64,000 bases of DNA from Trametes villosa. Taxonomy: Eukaryota; Basidiomycota; Agaricomycetes; Polyporales; Polyporaceae. The stretch spans positions 1,612,001-1,676,000 of the forward strand of contig PUDQ02000033.1 of assembly GCA_002964805.2 (NCBI GenBank), given 5' to 3'. The translations under genes and the position numbers were made by a program. Position 1 is the stretch's first letter; the number at the start of each line of letters is the position of its first letter. Shown piece after piece: positions 1 through 11,429 of this stretch. The notes below the pieces were generated by a model. The model did no database searches, was not told the DNA's origin, and saw only the letters and a list, made by a program, of their open reading frames with translations.

Positions 1-209
1 AGGAGCGGCGCATGTCGCGGGATATTGAAGTCTTCGGATGGTATGGGAGACGTGTTGTGTATCCTGAAGCGAGGCGGTAGAAGACCTATAGACGCGAGCG
101 GGGCAGCGAGGAGCGCGAGCAGGGTCGGGAGGTCGGGAACGGGTGATTGCAGGCGCGAGATGACATTGCGGATTTGCGCGAGTGTCGCGTCGTTGTATTC
201 CGTGGACAT
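1..209 (-). CDS. Hypothetical protein, 5' end only
   Basis: An open frame starts with ATG on the minus strand at 209 and runs uninterrupted off the left edge of the window. The first 69 residues begin MSTEYNDATLAQIRNVISRL and continue with a Leu/Pro-rich stretch (PDLPTLLALLAAPLASIGLL). It faces the plus-strand gene at 424, so the two would share a 214-bp promoter region. I do not recognise the family, and the rest of the gene lies outside the window. It is called coding because the frame is long for such a GC-rich region and the divergent arrangement matches other pairs here. The start is the first ATG of the frame. Confidence 0.5.
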   Translation of the reverse strand, partial: MSTEYNDATLAQIRNVISRLQSPVPDLPTLLALLAAPLASIGLLPPRFRIHNTSPIPSEDFNIPRHAPL

Positions 210-423
210 TGCCTTTTTCCTCGGTCGCCAGTTGCGAGAAGATGCCTGGCGAGAGCACGCGCTGCGGTGGTGGTGGAACGGAAGCAAGTAGTCGGCGGAG
301 GTTTGCGCGGTCGTACGGCCCGACCAATCGCGCGGACGCGCGCCCCACACGCTCGGGTTGAGCGACCCGGGGTTGCCTCTGACCTCATCGCCGCCGACCT
401 GCTCGTCCCTGACTGCCACCGCC

Positions 424-1106
424 ATGACCGACAACTTTGCCGTAGCCGCGACACCCCAAGCGCACTCCGCGGACGTCGAGTTCTTTGTGCGCAGGGGCAT
501 GACCAAGGGCTACCAGCTTCTATCTCTCCTCACCCCTCCCGCATACACCGTCTTCGCGCTCACTCGCTATGGCCGCTCGCACATTTCCGTGAACCGCCTA
601 CTGCGCGCGACTTGGTTAGGAGGCTCGGCAGGTACGTTCTATGCTTCAGCTTGCGGTGCAGGACCTTACACGCGCGCGCTTCAGGCATAGTGGGTGGAGG
701 TGCCTTTGAGTACGCCCGTTCGGCGTACTCCAGCCCTAATAAAGTCCGGGTACGGAGGTTGCACGCAGTATACAACGTATGTACACCTTCACTCCTACTT
801 TTAGAACATGCTAAAATCCGCCTCGCCAGACCTCGTCTATCCGCGCAGACGACCACTCGACTATTGGGGGAATTCTTTTCGCGGTCATCACACCTGCTCT
901 GTTTTGGAAACGAGCGACCAGCTTGAACCGTACGCGTCTTTCGGCTCCAAACATCATATACCCTTGCTGAAATCCCCCCAGTAATCCTCGGCGGCGCGGG
1001 CATTGGGTCGGCTGTCGGATTCGTTTCGCACTACGCTCGTGCAGTGACAGGCGACCCCGCACCAACGGTTCCCGTACCCGAAATCCCCCCAGTAACCCCT
1101 CACTAG
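424..1106 (+). CDS. Small glycine-rich membrane protein (hypothetical, possibly Tim17-like)
   Basis: Four exons fit phase-consistent GT-AG introns: 424-631, 691-776, 830-929 and 982-1106. They give a 172-aa protein starting MTDNFAVAATPQAHSADVEF. I see four short hydrophobic Gly-rich segments, around LLSLLTPPAYTVFALTRYG, WLGGSAGVGGGAFEYARSAY, STIGGILFAVITPALFWKRA and LILGGAGIGSAVGFVSHYA, then a Pro-rich tail ending EIPPVTPH. This layout (four helices with GxxxG-type packing, about 170 aa) recalls the Tim17/Tim22/Tim23 and NDUFA11 group of mitochondrial inner-membrane proteins, but I cannot identify a diagnostic motif. Exon assignment is supported by phase agreement at all three junctions. A 16-bp direct repeat duplicates the last 3' splice site (see findings). 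Confidence 0.62.
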
Positions 1107-1347
1107 CTCTAGCAGGTCGTGCACGGCTTCCCCCAACGAGTGGGCGAACGTCCTACCGTCCTCCTGCCTGTTGCCATTTGTGCTCCGACGTCTCCTTTGA
1201 ACACAACTGTACACTTTAATCATGCGCACCCTTCATGCATTCACTAGGAGAAACCGAGTTTTAGGGCAGTCGATGCCCAAGATACATTCCAACATACAAA
1301 CATCATGACACTGACGTTCCTCTTGTGACCCCTCGTGAGGATGCACC

Positions 1348-4261
1348 TCACTTCCTACCCTCATCCTTCAATCTCCCATCCACGATAGGATGGATGACGA
1401 TCAAATCCTCCTCCGCGCCATTCAGCTCCTCGCTCTCCTGCCCCTCCCCCTGCTCCGGCTTCGTCTGATCGCCCCTAAACTCGCCCTTGCGCATCCGGTC
1501 CCCGTCGAAACAGTCCACGTCGCTCATGTGCTCGCGCCCCGTCACGCGCATGTGGTCGCGGTAGTGCCCGCGCGACCAGCGCAGGGCGAGCCCCGCCACG
1601 CGCCGCCACACGTCCCCGATGCGCCCCGCGGGGCTCTTCGCGCGCTGGATCGGGCTCCCCGTGCGCGGCGTCGGGCTGCCGCCGCTCCTGCCCTTGCTGT
1701 TGCCGGGACTGAGGGAGCGGATGGCGGAGAGCGCGTCTCGGGACTTGGAGCGCGAGCGCGAGTGGCGCGCGGCGTGTGCTTGCCGGGCTTTCTCGCGTGA
1801 GACGAGGTTCGGAGTCTCCGGGTCGAGGAGGCTAATGTGGTGCATGCTCGCCATGCGCGAGAGCCGGTTGACGAAGCGGCCACCTACAGAAGTGTTAGAC
1901 ATATCGTGATTGGGGCGGGAGCAATGGAGACTCACCAAGGAGGTACTTGCGCACGATTGCGCTCATCATCTGCCCACTCTCGTCGTCGACGAGGTACTTC
2001 TTCCCCTTGAGCGGCAGGAAGCCGTCGTGGCCCTGCGCCATGTACTCGCGCGTCACGATGCTGTACATGCGCCCGCCCTTGGTGCGCGAGACCGGGTCCC
2101 CGTCGACGAGCGCGGCCGCGGGCTGCGAGACCGCGCTCGCCGTTGACTGTAGGAGGTTTGACATGGACGAGGCGGCCGAGTTGCTGATAGGGGAGGCGGT
2201 GCCGCTGTGCGAGGGCGTAGGGTTCGTGCTGCTGCCGGAGGGTTCTTGGAGGAGCCAGACGCCAAGGACGCGTTGGCCAGGTGGGCGGCGCGAATCCCAG
2301 GAGACGCGGAAGCCGGAGATGACGGGGAAGCGGCTGGGGGAGGTGTGATAATCAGTGAAAGGGCAATTGGAAAAAGGATGTCCCTTGCTCACCCTTCTTG
2401 CGCGGGCCATGTCTCCAGAGACGCTTCAAGGGCGGCCCAGATTGTTTCTCCGTCAAGCTCGAGTACAACAATGGGATCCTCGAAAGGCAGAATTTCAAGA
2501 ATGTCGCCGAGGGTTACCAGACCTGCAGCAAACCATGAGTACATCTGCAGCGGAGTTGTGCAAGCCTTAGGATAAAAGAGCATACCGGGACCATAGATTG
2601 AGTCGCCACGCAGGGTACCTGCACAAGTGAAGACGCCGTCCGCCCCACCGCCGGTTCGCAGACAGAGAGCATCGTCGTACGCGTGGCGCAAAACATCTGC
2701 GAACCAGTTCGCTGCCGCCGTCTGCTCCCGGACCAACAGCCTGTCAATGATTGCACATGCGGTGGAAACCGAGCACCCACCTCTTGAACGCGGATGATGT
2801 TGGAGCGTAAGTCGAGCTCGACCTCCGTCTTGCACACTGGCGCCTTCAACGCAGAGGAGACAGAAGACAAGAGGTCTTCGAGCAGCTTGCCGACCCGCTC
2901 GCTTTTCTTCGAGTTGGGCTTTGTTTCGTGATGCTTCCCTAGCAGATTTCGTGAGTAGCGCCCCCAGCCATGGGTGGGTAGCGAGCACCTTTGATGGACT
3001 TAATCACCTTCCTCCTTACGCTACCCTCGGGAGTATCGGCGAGCTCCAGAGTAATCCCGCTAAGGTCTCTGAAGTCTGTGCCGCTCTTGACGACTAGCAC
3101 GTCTCCGTGGTCTTCCTCTGCGCCCAGGATTTCTTGCTTCAAGTCAAAGCCCTCCCAGGCGGTGACTCCGCGCGAGACGTAGTAAAGGTGGTCATGCCCC
3201 CCGAAGACGATGTCTGTACCGTGGACATTGTCTATGGGGTTGCTGTCTTGAGCGGAGGGAGACAGCGCGTTGATGCTCTTTGCGAGTTTGATATCCTGTG
3301 ACGTATGGAGTGTCAGTAGATGTGTACCTTCTATTAGAAATCGCCTCTCACGTTTGGTACCCTAGGGTGTCCAAATTAGCTGTCAGACGTTCCAGTATCG
3401 TCGCGTGTAGCGCACGCACCTCGCGTGAGTGAGTGCGATGATGATGTCGCACTTGTGTTCGCCTTCAGGGTCTCGTAGCCGCTTGGAGAGGTCCACAGCG
3501 ACTTCCGCCATGTCCCTGTACTTGAAGTTTGATGGCCATGAGGACACTGTTGCTATCCATTCCCTGGCGCAAGCCGTTGTGGCCTCAACACGAAGTCCTG
3601 AAACACGCTCAGCATGGCTCTGCTTACTTCTCGACTAGCCCGATAACGCCAATGCGCACGCCTGAGCGCTCGAAGACGTAGAACTCGAGCAAATGCTCTG
3701 GAACACGGGACGTCTCGGTGTCAATAATGTTGCTGAGAATCCAGGGCTAGTTATAGAGTCAGTCGTGATAACAGTACTACTGTGGGAGAATAACTGACAA
3801 AGTTTGTGTCCTGGATGAGCTTGGACAAGTGCGGGTAGCCTGCGAACGATCGCCCCGCGTGAATAGGCGTATCTCCGAGGAGGTCAACTCGGATCGGCCT
3901 CACCGAAGTCGAAGTCATGATTCCCTGCCAACGCCAACTAAATAAGCCGCTTTGTATGCGTACCAGAAGGGTGCTGCTCACCTGTAAGCGAGATGTCTGG
4001 TCCGATGGCGTTCATGACCGGGACCATATGGCTTCCTCTGGTCACCGAGCTCTCCACGGAGGGACTGAAGACATCTCCTGAGAAGAGCACCAGGCCGTCC
4101 CTCTTCCCGTCTGGCCGCAGGGGCCACCGGTCGCGGACATCGTCGAGCATCGCCGTCCATTGTGTGACGTCTATAGTCTCCGGGGACTTCGGCTGCAGCT
4201 TGAACGGCTGGACGCGATAGACATCGTTGAAGTGCAGGAGGTTCAGCGTCGTCGTCGACAT
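1348..4261 (-). CDS. Metallo-dependent phosphatase, 5'-nucleotidase family
   Basis: Predicted to hydrolyse phosphomonoesters such as nucleotides with a dinuclear metal centre. About 12 exons; roughly 750 aa. Metal-binding motifs appear in family order: LLHFNDVYR near residue 8, LVLFSGDVFSP near 60, GNHDFDFG (split over two introns), ALTHAR and VFGGHDHLYY. A 5'-nucleotidase C-terminal domain follows, with TAAANWFADVLRHAYDDALC and FEDPIVVLELDGETIWAALE. No signal peptide is visible: the protein starts MSTTTLNLLHF, so a cytoplasmic or vacuolar site is more likely than secretion. One internal exon is only 10 nt (encoding VPN). The C-terminal 100 residues are an added Ser/Arg/Pro-rich tail (RSRSKSRDALSAIRSLSP), possibly regulatory. 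It is divergent from the uL15m gene. Family confidence is high; the substrate is unknown. Confidence 0.88.
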
Positions 4262-4571
4262 CTTGCTGTTTACACTGGCTCTGGCTATTTAGCAACCCTC
4301 CGTCGCCGTTGGCACAAGAGACTGGGAGGAGAAGGAGCGACAAATATATCTGGGTGCACATGGATGGAGAGGGCCGGACAGTGCACCCGGATTCGCCGTT
4401 CTGCGCGCCTTTGGCGCGATCGACGCCGGCAGCATGGGCGTCTAACGCTGGCCGCTGTCTCGTATCGAATTGGGCAAGCGCGCTTGACCGTCCACCTCGT
4501 CCTCCTCGACATCTCTAGCGACCGCTGCTGCTGCTCTGCCTCCTCTTGCCTAGGGCCGCATCGACGCCGAC
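4262..4571. promoter_or_regulatory. Divergent promoter region, metallophosphatase / uL15m
   Basis: A 310-bp gap lies between two start codons facing away from each other. It must carry both promoters and 5' leaders. The segment just upstream of the uL15m start is pyrimidine-rich (repeated CTGCTG and CCTC). I see no convincing TATA box and no conserved open frame. Confidence 0.45.
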
Positions 4572-5523
4572 ATGTCTTCGGTCGCTGCTGCTCGCTTCAA
4601 GGCCACCTCAGGACGGGTCCACCTGTTCAACCTGTCCCCTGCGACCGGCTCGCAGTCCACGGTACGTATTTGCCCGCACCCACCTTCCTGGCTTCTCTGA
4701 ACATGCGCACAGCAAAAACGTCTGGGTCGTGGTCGTAGCTCTGGTCTCGGTAAGACCTCTGGGCGCGGTCACAAGGGTCAGAAGGCGCGCGCGGGTAACG
4801 GCAAGCCCAAGGCTGGCTTCGAGGGTGGTCAGACGCCTATTGTCAAGCTCTTCCCGAAGAGAGGCTTCGTAAACCAGTGCGTATGCTAGTACCCGGAAGC
4901 TCCACTGCGACTTTACCTGCTCTTGTAGGAATGCGAAGGTGTATGCGCCTGTGAACCTTGACCGCATCCAGCACTGGATAGACCAGGGCCGCCTTACGTC
5001 TTCGCCTGAGAAACCTATCACCGCAAAGGAGCTGCTTGAGAGTGGCTGCATTCACAATGTTCACGACGGGATCAAGCTGCTCGGCAGTGTGAGTTCCCTA
5101 CCTTCGCCCGTCGTTTACAATGCCTACAGCTGCACTTCAGGGCGCGGAGTATCTGAAGACTGCCATCCACATCACCCCCGCCCGCGCGTCACAAAGCGCT
5201 ATCCGCGCTGTGGAGAAGAAGGGAGGGTCTGTCTTCTGCAAGTACTACAACGACCTTGCGCTCCGGGATGAGGTCAAGGGCAGGACAGACAGGACGGATG
5301 CTGCGCCCACGCGGAAGACCGACATTCGTGCGTTTGCTCTCCACATGTGTCTTGAGCGTGATACTGACGGGGGACGTCCTCAGTTTGGTACACGTCGTGG
5401 CAGAACAGGGGCTATCTGTCGCCGACGGCGCTCTCGAAGATGCCGCTGGCGCAAGACCGGTGGCGGGAGCTTTCGAAGCAGCTCCTTACCTTCAAGACGC
5501 AGGAGTACGAGAAGGCCAAGTAG
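4572..5523 (+). CDS. MRPL10: Mitochondrial large-subunit ribosomal protein uL15m
   Basis: Component of the mitochondrial 54S ribosomal subunit (bacterial L15 family; yeast MRPL10). Five exons are joined by phase-matched introns. The basic signature [20 protein letters not shown] is followed by [19 protein letters not shown], which is the conserved L15 N-terminal region. Next come a central L15 core ([19 protein letters not shown] and HDGIKLLG) and [20 protein letters not shown]. The C-terminal extension ([20 protein letters not shown]) is typical of the mitochondrial form. The chosen start gives a short basic, hydroxylated N-terminus ([19 protein letters not shown]) compatible with mitochondrial import. 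Stop TAG is at 5521. It shares its upstream region with the metallophosphatase. Confidence 0.93.
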
Positions 5524-6190
5524 AGTGCTCCATACTCTATGGCATGCGAAAAGTCCCAGTAGAGTACCCTATATCACCTATTTCTTCTAATCTCACCGAG
5601 CTTGCAGCAGACAATGCACCTGCTGGAGACATGCTCTGTCCAGTTTGGTACATAATGTATCACAACCTGCTGCAACAGGTATTCCCCCTTCATATCCCCA
5701 CTGTATGGTATAGTGTGGGCCTCTGGCAGCAAACGAGGAAGGTTTACATCTCCTTGGGGATGCACTTCTCCAGAGGTTGGTCAATGGGCGCGTGCATGCC
5801 CGTCGAGGAAGGTCGGCAAGTGCGTGGTATATGTGGGCTGCAGAGCTTTGCACATGCACCTTCGTCGAAGGGCTGGCTCGCCAGCAGGCCTCGGGATGCA
5901 TCGCGTTCTGCGAAGTTCGCGCATCCATCAGGTCTTACACCGCGCCCGTGATCGTGGGTAGGATGCCCTGGGAGCGTAGTCTGTTGGGGAGAGCGCGCGA
6001 GCGGCCCGCCGTCGCGCTGCACGCGTTCGCTACTGATCACGACGTGGACGCGAACCACCATGACCAGGTCATGCCCCCCGAAATTCCTCCTCGCGCGGTC
6101 CGTGCTAGGGTGATCTGCGTGCTCAAAAGGCAGCGAAATGATGGTGTTGGGTGAATTATCCCCTCCCGCTGACAGTGCACTCAGCTACAG
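5524..6190. other. Intergenic stretch, no gene seen
   Basis: A 667-bp gap lies between the uL15m stop and the start of the secreted BNR_4-type gene. It holds the uL15m 3' end (AT-richer, around 5570-5720) and the promoter of the next gene. Short open frames exist on both strands but none has splice-consistent continuation or a recognisable product. I see no repeat or RNA gene. Confidence 0.5.
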
Positions 6191-8096
6191 ATGAGAGTGC
6201 TACTCTCGACGCTTGCGCTCGGCGTGCTCGAGGTGTGCGCGGCCAGTCTGCGCGTGGTGGACGTCACGACGCTGGGACAGGACCCGCAGACTGTGAACCG
6301 GCTGAATGGGGAGTCGTTCCAGCAGGACGCGTTAGTGACATTCAATGGTGAGCTGCCCATCCGCATGATTTTTGTGCAGTCGCTCACCTGTCTTGAAGGC
6401 TACCAGTACGCTGCATTTTACGTGAATGATGCAGCGAACACGTCCGTTAGGCATCCTTCGCTCGCGCGAAGAGCACTGAAGGGCACGAAGGCGACTTGGG
6501 AGGCCTTCTCCTTCACGGACTACAACCAAACCGAAGACGACGGTCACGACATGTACGTCTGCGGCCCAGCCCTCCGAGTGGTGAGGCAGTAGCACGCATG
6601 GGAGGGCTAACAATCATACCTGACAGAATATCGCTGGGGATATCCCGTGGAGACGGGACGCTGCACATTGGGTTTGACCAGCACGACAACGATTTGAACT
6701 ACCGCGTGTCCAAAGCCGGCGTCGCCACCAACCCTACGGAGACAACATGGTCGTCTTCTCTGTTCGGCGAGGTTCTGGTGCGTATAACCGCGATCAGAGT
6801 CTGTCATACTGCTTATTTATGCGCCCATACAGGATCATCTGCCAGGACTGGAGTCGCTCGACAAGTCTATCTACTTCATCAACGTCACCTATCCGCGATT
6901 CCTTGCCGTCCCGAGCTCTGCACAAGAACATGCTGCGGGCGCGGACCTCATTCTGGAGCTGCGAGTTGGCCGCTCTGGCCTCGGCGACGATTGGCTGTAC
7001 AAGTACACTCCAAACAAGGGGTGGGCGCAGATTGGGAAATACCTCGAGGTACGGTAGCCGGATAATTTGTGAGTATCTTCAAAATGAATGAACTCATCCC
7101 TATGCACAGGGAGTGAACAGTGAGTGAGATGCTCCCAGGAGGGGGAGGAGTTGATAGACAACCTCCTACAGACAACGCATACATTAACGGCATTGACTTC
7201 GATCCCCGAGGAAACCTGCACACCACTTGGTATGTGGCCTTACTACGACCATTCCTAGACGCACAGGCTCATCCCGGTGTAGGACGTACCGTGACTTTGT
7301 CAACGACACCGGTCAAGACGTTGCCGTGCAAGCGGGCCCAAACGGTCCTGAGAATGTACGCGGTCGGCTGCTAAATGTGATGATGATGTTAATACTAACG
7401 CGAGATCTGTAGAATCACGACATGAACTTTGCGTTCAGCACAGACCTCGGCGAGACGTGGCTGAACAACTGGAACCAGACTATTGCGAACATGACGGCGC
7501 AACAGCCGATTGTCCCGGTCTCCGCAGGGATCACGATCTTCGGCATCCCGAAGTACGGGTGAGTACAACTGTGTGGCCTTGTGTGGGTGATATGCTAACC
7601 GCGTTGTAGCGGAATCCTTAATCAGGAGGCACAGACGGTCGACAGCGAGGGACGCGTTCACGTTCTGAACCGGGAGAACACGACGGGCACTGAACGCTGG
7701 TACCACTACTGGCGCAGCACCACCACACATTGGACGCGCACACCGCTCCCCCTCGCCCCAGAGCTGGTCAGCGCCAACAACGTCACTGGAACGCCCACCG
7801 TCATCGGGAAGCGCGGCAAGCTCGTCGCACCGCCGAACTCGCCGCACCACTCCCTGCTCGCGATTCTGCCTTCGAACGCGCCTAACTCGACGGCACTCAG
7901 CATCCTGTGCAGCACCGCGGCGGGGCACTTCCGCGACTGGGAGGCGGTGTGGGAGGCCCCGAGCGGGTGCGGGTGGGAGCCGTTGTTCGATAGGTATAGG
8001 CTGGATACTGCGACGGGTGGGGATGGGGTCTTGAGTCTGTTCTTGGTGAACGGGACTGAGATACAGGTGGTTGATTTCGACCTGGAGGGTATATAG
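6191..8096 (+). CDS. Secreted BNR_4-type beta-propeller protein (putative polysaccharide-active enzyme)
   Basis: About nine exons encode roughly 470 residues. The N-terminus (MRVLLSTLALGVLEVCA, then ASL) is a good signal peptide, so the protein should be secreted. The body matches the BNR repeat-containing family (Pfam BNR_4) in layout: NGESFQQDALVTFNGYQYAA at the start of the propeller, DGHDIISLGISRGDGTLHIG, FDQHDNDLNYRVS, then NNAYINGIDFDPRGNLHTTW and NHDMNFAFSTDLGETWLNN. Several N-glycosylation sequons (NTS, NQT, NVT, NDT, NMT) fit a secretory route. BNR_4-like propellers include polysaccharide lyases in bacteria and many uncharacterised fungal proteins, so a carbohydrate-active role is inference. 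All junctions keep phase; stop TAG is at 8094. Confidence 0.8.
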
Positions 8097-8567
8097 GCAT
8101 GGGTGTTTGCGATGCCTTCCAACCTAACACCTGATTCCTTACTTTGGGTATTGTCCTCGCTCGCGGACGTTGCACTCGTGCAAGGCGGAGTTACGCCGAA
8201 GTGAAGGCCGTAGCGTCGGTCGACATTTCGGCAAGTTTGGGTCTAGACGTTGGTAGCCATTGACATTCCGACCTATTCCGACACCATGTCTCATATTTCG
8301 ACCTCGCCCTTTGACCACTAGTACGCCGCGCATAACACCCACTACTATCGCTCGTACCGAAGGGGCCGGTCGGTGGTACCTCGCCGAGGTCCGGAACCCC
8401 CGCGGAGGTTGCATCGCACTGGGTAGTCTCACCCGCCGAGGTTAAATATGGACCTACATCTCTTGGCTCCATACCGTGACCTGCTCGCTATCCCCAAGCC
8501 GTTGAACTTGTCCCTCAACTACTGACCTCTGTTTTCCCCCAGTGCACTTAACTTGGAGAGAGCCCGA
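8097..8567. other. Intergenic stretch, no gene seen
   Basis: A 471-bp gap lies between the BNR_4-type gene and DLD1. An imperfect short repeat of the type ATTCCGACC/ATTTCGACC occurs around 8260-8310 (three loose copies). A pyrimidine-rich leader precedes the DLD1 start near 8520-8550. No credible gene or RNA is visible. Confidence 0.45.
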
Positions 8568-11159
8568 ATGTCTGCTCCTCTCCTGAAAGCCGCGGCGCGC
8601 CAAAGTTCGCGTCGCGCGAGCTGCTCGACGCGCTTGCGGGCCGCGACGCCGTGTCGTCATTCCTCCGGAACGGCCAGCAGCGCCGCCGCCCACCATACTT
8701 CCGCTGGCGAACGTCTCGCCAGCCGTCTACAAACTGCCGCGGCAGGGGGCGCGATCCTCGCCGTCGCGTCTGCAGCATACTACTATGCCACCGCGCCGCC
8801 AGTCGTGCACCTCGACGGTGACGCGGCTGTCCCAGGCGGCCCGCAGCCGAAACGCGCGACAAAGGCGACCGCGACGCCGCACGTCCCGAAGAGCGCGATG
8901 GGCGCGCAGTACGGCTCGCACGAGGACGTGCAGCAGGCGATCGCGGAGTTGCGCGCGGCGATCCCGCGCGAGGGCGCGGTGAACACGGACCCGAACGTGC
9001 TGCAGTTCTACGGGTCGTCGGACAAGTCGTACCACCCGACGGCGCCGCACTCGGTTGTGGTGCATCCGCATAGCACCGAGGAGGTCGTGGAGATCGTGAA
9101 TGTCGCGCGGAAGTATAGGGTCCCGATCGTACCGTACAGCGGGGCGACGAGCCTGGAGGGCCATTTCTCCGGGGTCGGTATTTGGGTGATGGCTGATGAG
9201 TGTTCGCGATACTGACGGCCATTTTGTTTTAGTATCCTTCTGGGAGCATCTGCATTGATATTTCCGGCATGAACAAGATCTTGGAAATACATGGTACGCC
9301 TGATATTGCGGTGGGAGATTCGTCTTGCTGACGCGTTGTAATACAGAAGACGACAGCGACATTGTATGCCAAGCTGGAGCACGATGGGAAGACATCAACG
9401 AGACCCTCAAAGAGAAAGGCATTCCGCTTTTCTTCCCGGTAAGTGCGGGCTCGCGAACGTTGTCAACCTCCCACTCATTCTGGTGAATCTGGTAGCTCGA
9501 CCCTGGTCCAGGAGCGGTAAGTCACGGAGCATAGATTTCATGGGGAAGCATGAAACTGACCGAACTCCGGTGTACAGACAATTGGCGGTATGATTGGCAC
9601 AGGCTGCTCAGGGAGTACGTACCGTCTCATACAGCAGCAACCATTGCGTTCAAACATCCAGGCCCTTAACGTACGTCACTCTTCTAGCAAACGCAGTGCG
9701 CTACGGCACTGCAAGAGGGGAGTGGTTCCTCAACATGGTGACTGCAGTCTCCCATGGCCACTGACACGGCAAGGTCATAGTAAGTAATTTGTTGGTTTAG
9801 ACCGTCGTTCTGCCCAATGGCAAGGTCATCAAGACCCGCCGACGTGCACGGAAATCGTCGGCGGGCGTCGACATGACCAAGCTGTTCATCGGCGCCGAGG
9901 GCACCCTGGGCATCGTTACGGAGGGTGTGTCCATCCAAACTTCTGTTCGCCTGTTCCAGTACTGAAAGGGTATCGGTCGTGGGGTATAGCGACGTTGCGC
10001 CTGGCACCGGTTATCCCGTCCAAGGTGGCGATGGCGCAATTCCCAGACGTCGAACATGCGGTCTCGGCGGTGCAGGAGATCCTGAACACGCCTGCAGGCC
10101 CACACATCCGTGAGTAATTTGGGGCTGCACGAATGACAGCAGCTAAGTGCATCCGCTACTCAGAATGCGTCGAGCTCCTAGACGACCACAGTGCGTATCT
10201 GCTTCCGTTGCCTGTTCTCAAGGTTCAGACACTCACCCTGTCCGCAATCCAGTGATGAAAGCCATCGCGGACGCCGGGCTCGTCTCGGAGACGTACCCCA
10301 TCCGCGACACGCTCTTCTTCAAGATCCAGGGCGATCCCGCCGCGATCGACGCGACGACGCGCACCGTGCAGCAGGTGGTCTCAAAGCACGACTCCGCGTA
10401 CTTTAAGTTCGCGAAGACGGAGGACGAGGCGGAGGAGCTCTGGGAGAGCCGCAAGTACGCGCTCATGAGCACTATCGAGAGCGAGGAGGGCGCGCGCTGT
10501 TGGACGACGGACGTCTGGTACGTCTCCCCTTCACATTGTTGGCCCGTTCTTGAGAGTATGGAGAGCGCTGACGATGCGGCGTTGGGGTAGCGTGCCGGTG
10601 TCGCGGCTGCCGGAGCTGGTGTACGAGACGAAGAGGGACCTGGCGCGCTCCGGGCTGCGCTCGACCATCGTGGGCCACGTCGGCGATGGTACGCCTACCA
10701 GTCGCTGTCCAGGCTGCTGCTTCCAAGCAACTAATTGCAGTGTGTTGGCAGGCAACTTCCACGCGTTCATCCTGTTCAAGAGCGACGAGGAGCTCAAGGC
10801 CGTGAGCGACGCCGTGCATCGGCTCGTCCACCGCGCGATCGCCTTGGACGGTACATGTACGTTTTCGGGATAATAGCACGTACAGATTAGGGCTGGCCTG
10901 CTCACGCTCAGTCCTGGTAGGCACGGGCGAGCACGGCGTCGGCGTCGGCAAGCGGGAGTACCTGACGGAGGAGCTGGGGCCGGACACGGTCGAGCTGATG
11001 TGGTCCATTAAGCGGGCCATCGACCCCCTCGACATCATGAACCCTGGCAAGGTGCGCAGCGCTGGTGCTTGGATGCTCCCGCGTTACACTAGTACTCATG
11101 TTTGATGCGCCCGCCAGCTGTACCCCGACATGCCGCAGGCCGAAGATAGCAAGGCGTAG
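8568..11159 (+). CDS. DLD1: D-lactate dehydrogenase (cytochrome), mitochondrial
   Basis: FAD-dependent oxidation of D-lactate to pyruvate with electron transfer to cytochrome c in the mitochondrial inner membrane or intermembrane space. The N-terminus is Arg/Ser/Ala-rich ([19 protein letters not shown]), a clear mitochondrial presequence. A hydrophobic segment follows ([15 protein letters not shown]), the usual membrane sorting anchor. The FAD_binding_4 domain has [30 protein letters not shown] and [12 protein letters not shown], with [16 protein letters not shown] at its end. The FAD-oxidase C-terminal domain has HVGDGNFHAFI and [15 protein letters not shown], the latter carrying catalytic/FAD-contact residues. 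More than ten exons, about 600 aa, normal for the family. The start at 8568 is the first ATG that gives the presequence. Confidence 0.93.
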
Positions 11160-11429
11160 CGGCCGTAAGTTAGCGAAGACCCCGGCATGCGGGGTATATG
11201 AATTCCGCAGCGGCTAGAAGGACGCGTTGGCGAGGAGGGCCAAAACTCAGCCACGCGTTGTGTGTCCATGCCCGTTTAGCGATCAATGCGCGCAGCAGCC
11301 TATTCCCGCTTGGCCTGAGCATGCGCGCACCCCGGGGTCAGGGCGATCTGCATTAGTGGGTCAGCATGGCGATGGGTGTATGCGCAACGTTGGGAGATGA
11401 GCGCGAGAAATGCGGGCGGAGTGGTTGGG
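11160..11429. other. Convergent 3' intergenic region, DLD1 / BMT2
   Basis: A 270-bp gap separates the DLD1 stop from the BMT2 stop on the opposite strand. It should hold both 3' UTRs. I see nothing else in it. Confidence 0.4.

Noticed and set aside
8255..8310. Short ATTCCGACC direct repeats as a regulatory array
   Set aside because: Copies are few and imperfect; nothing ties them to a known factor or to a promoter position.
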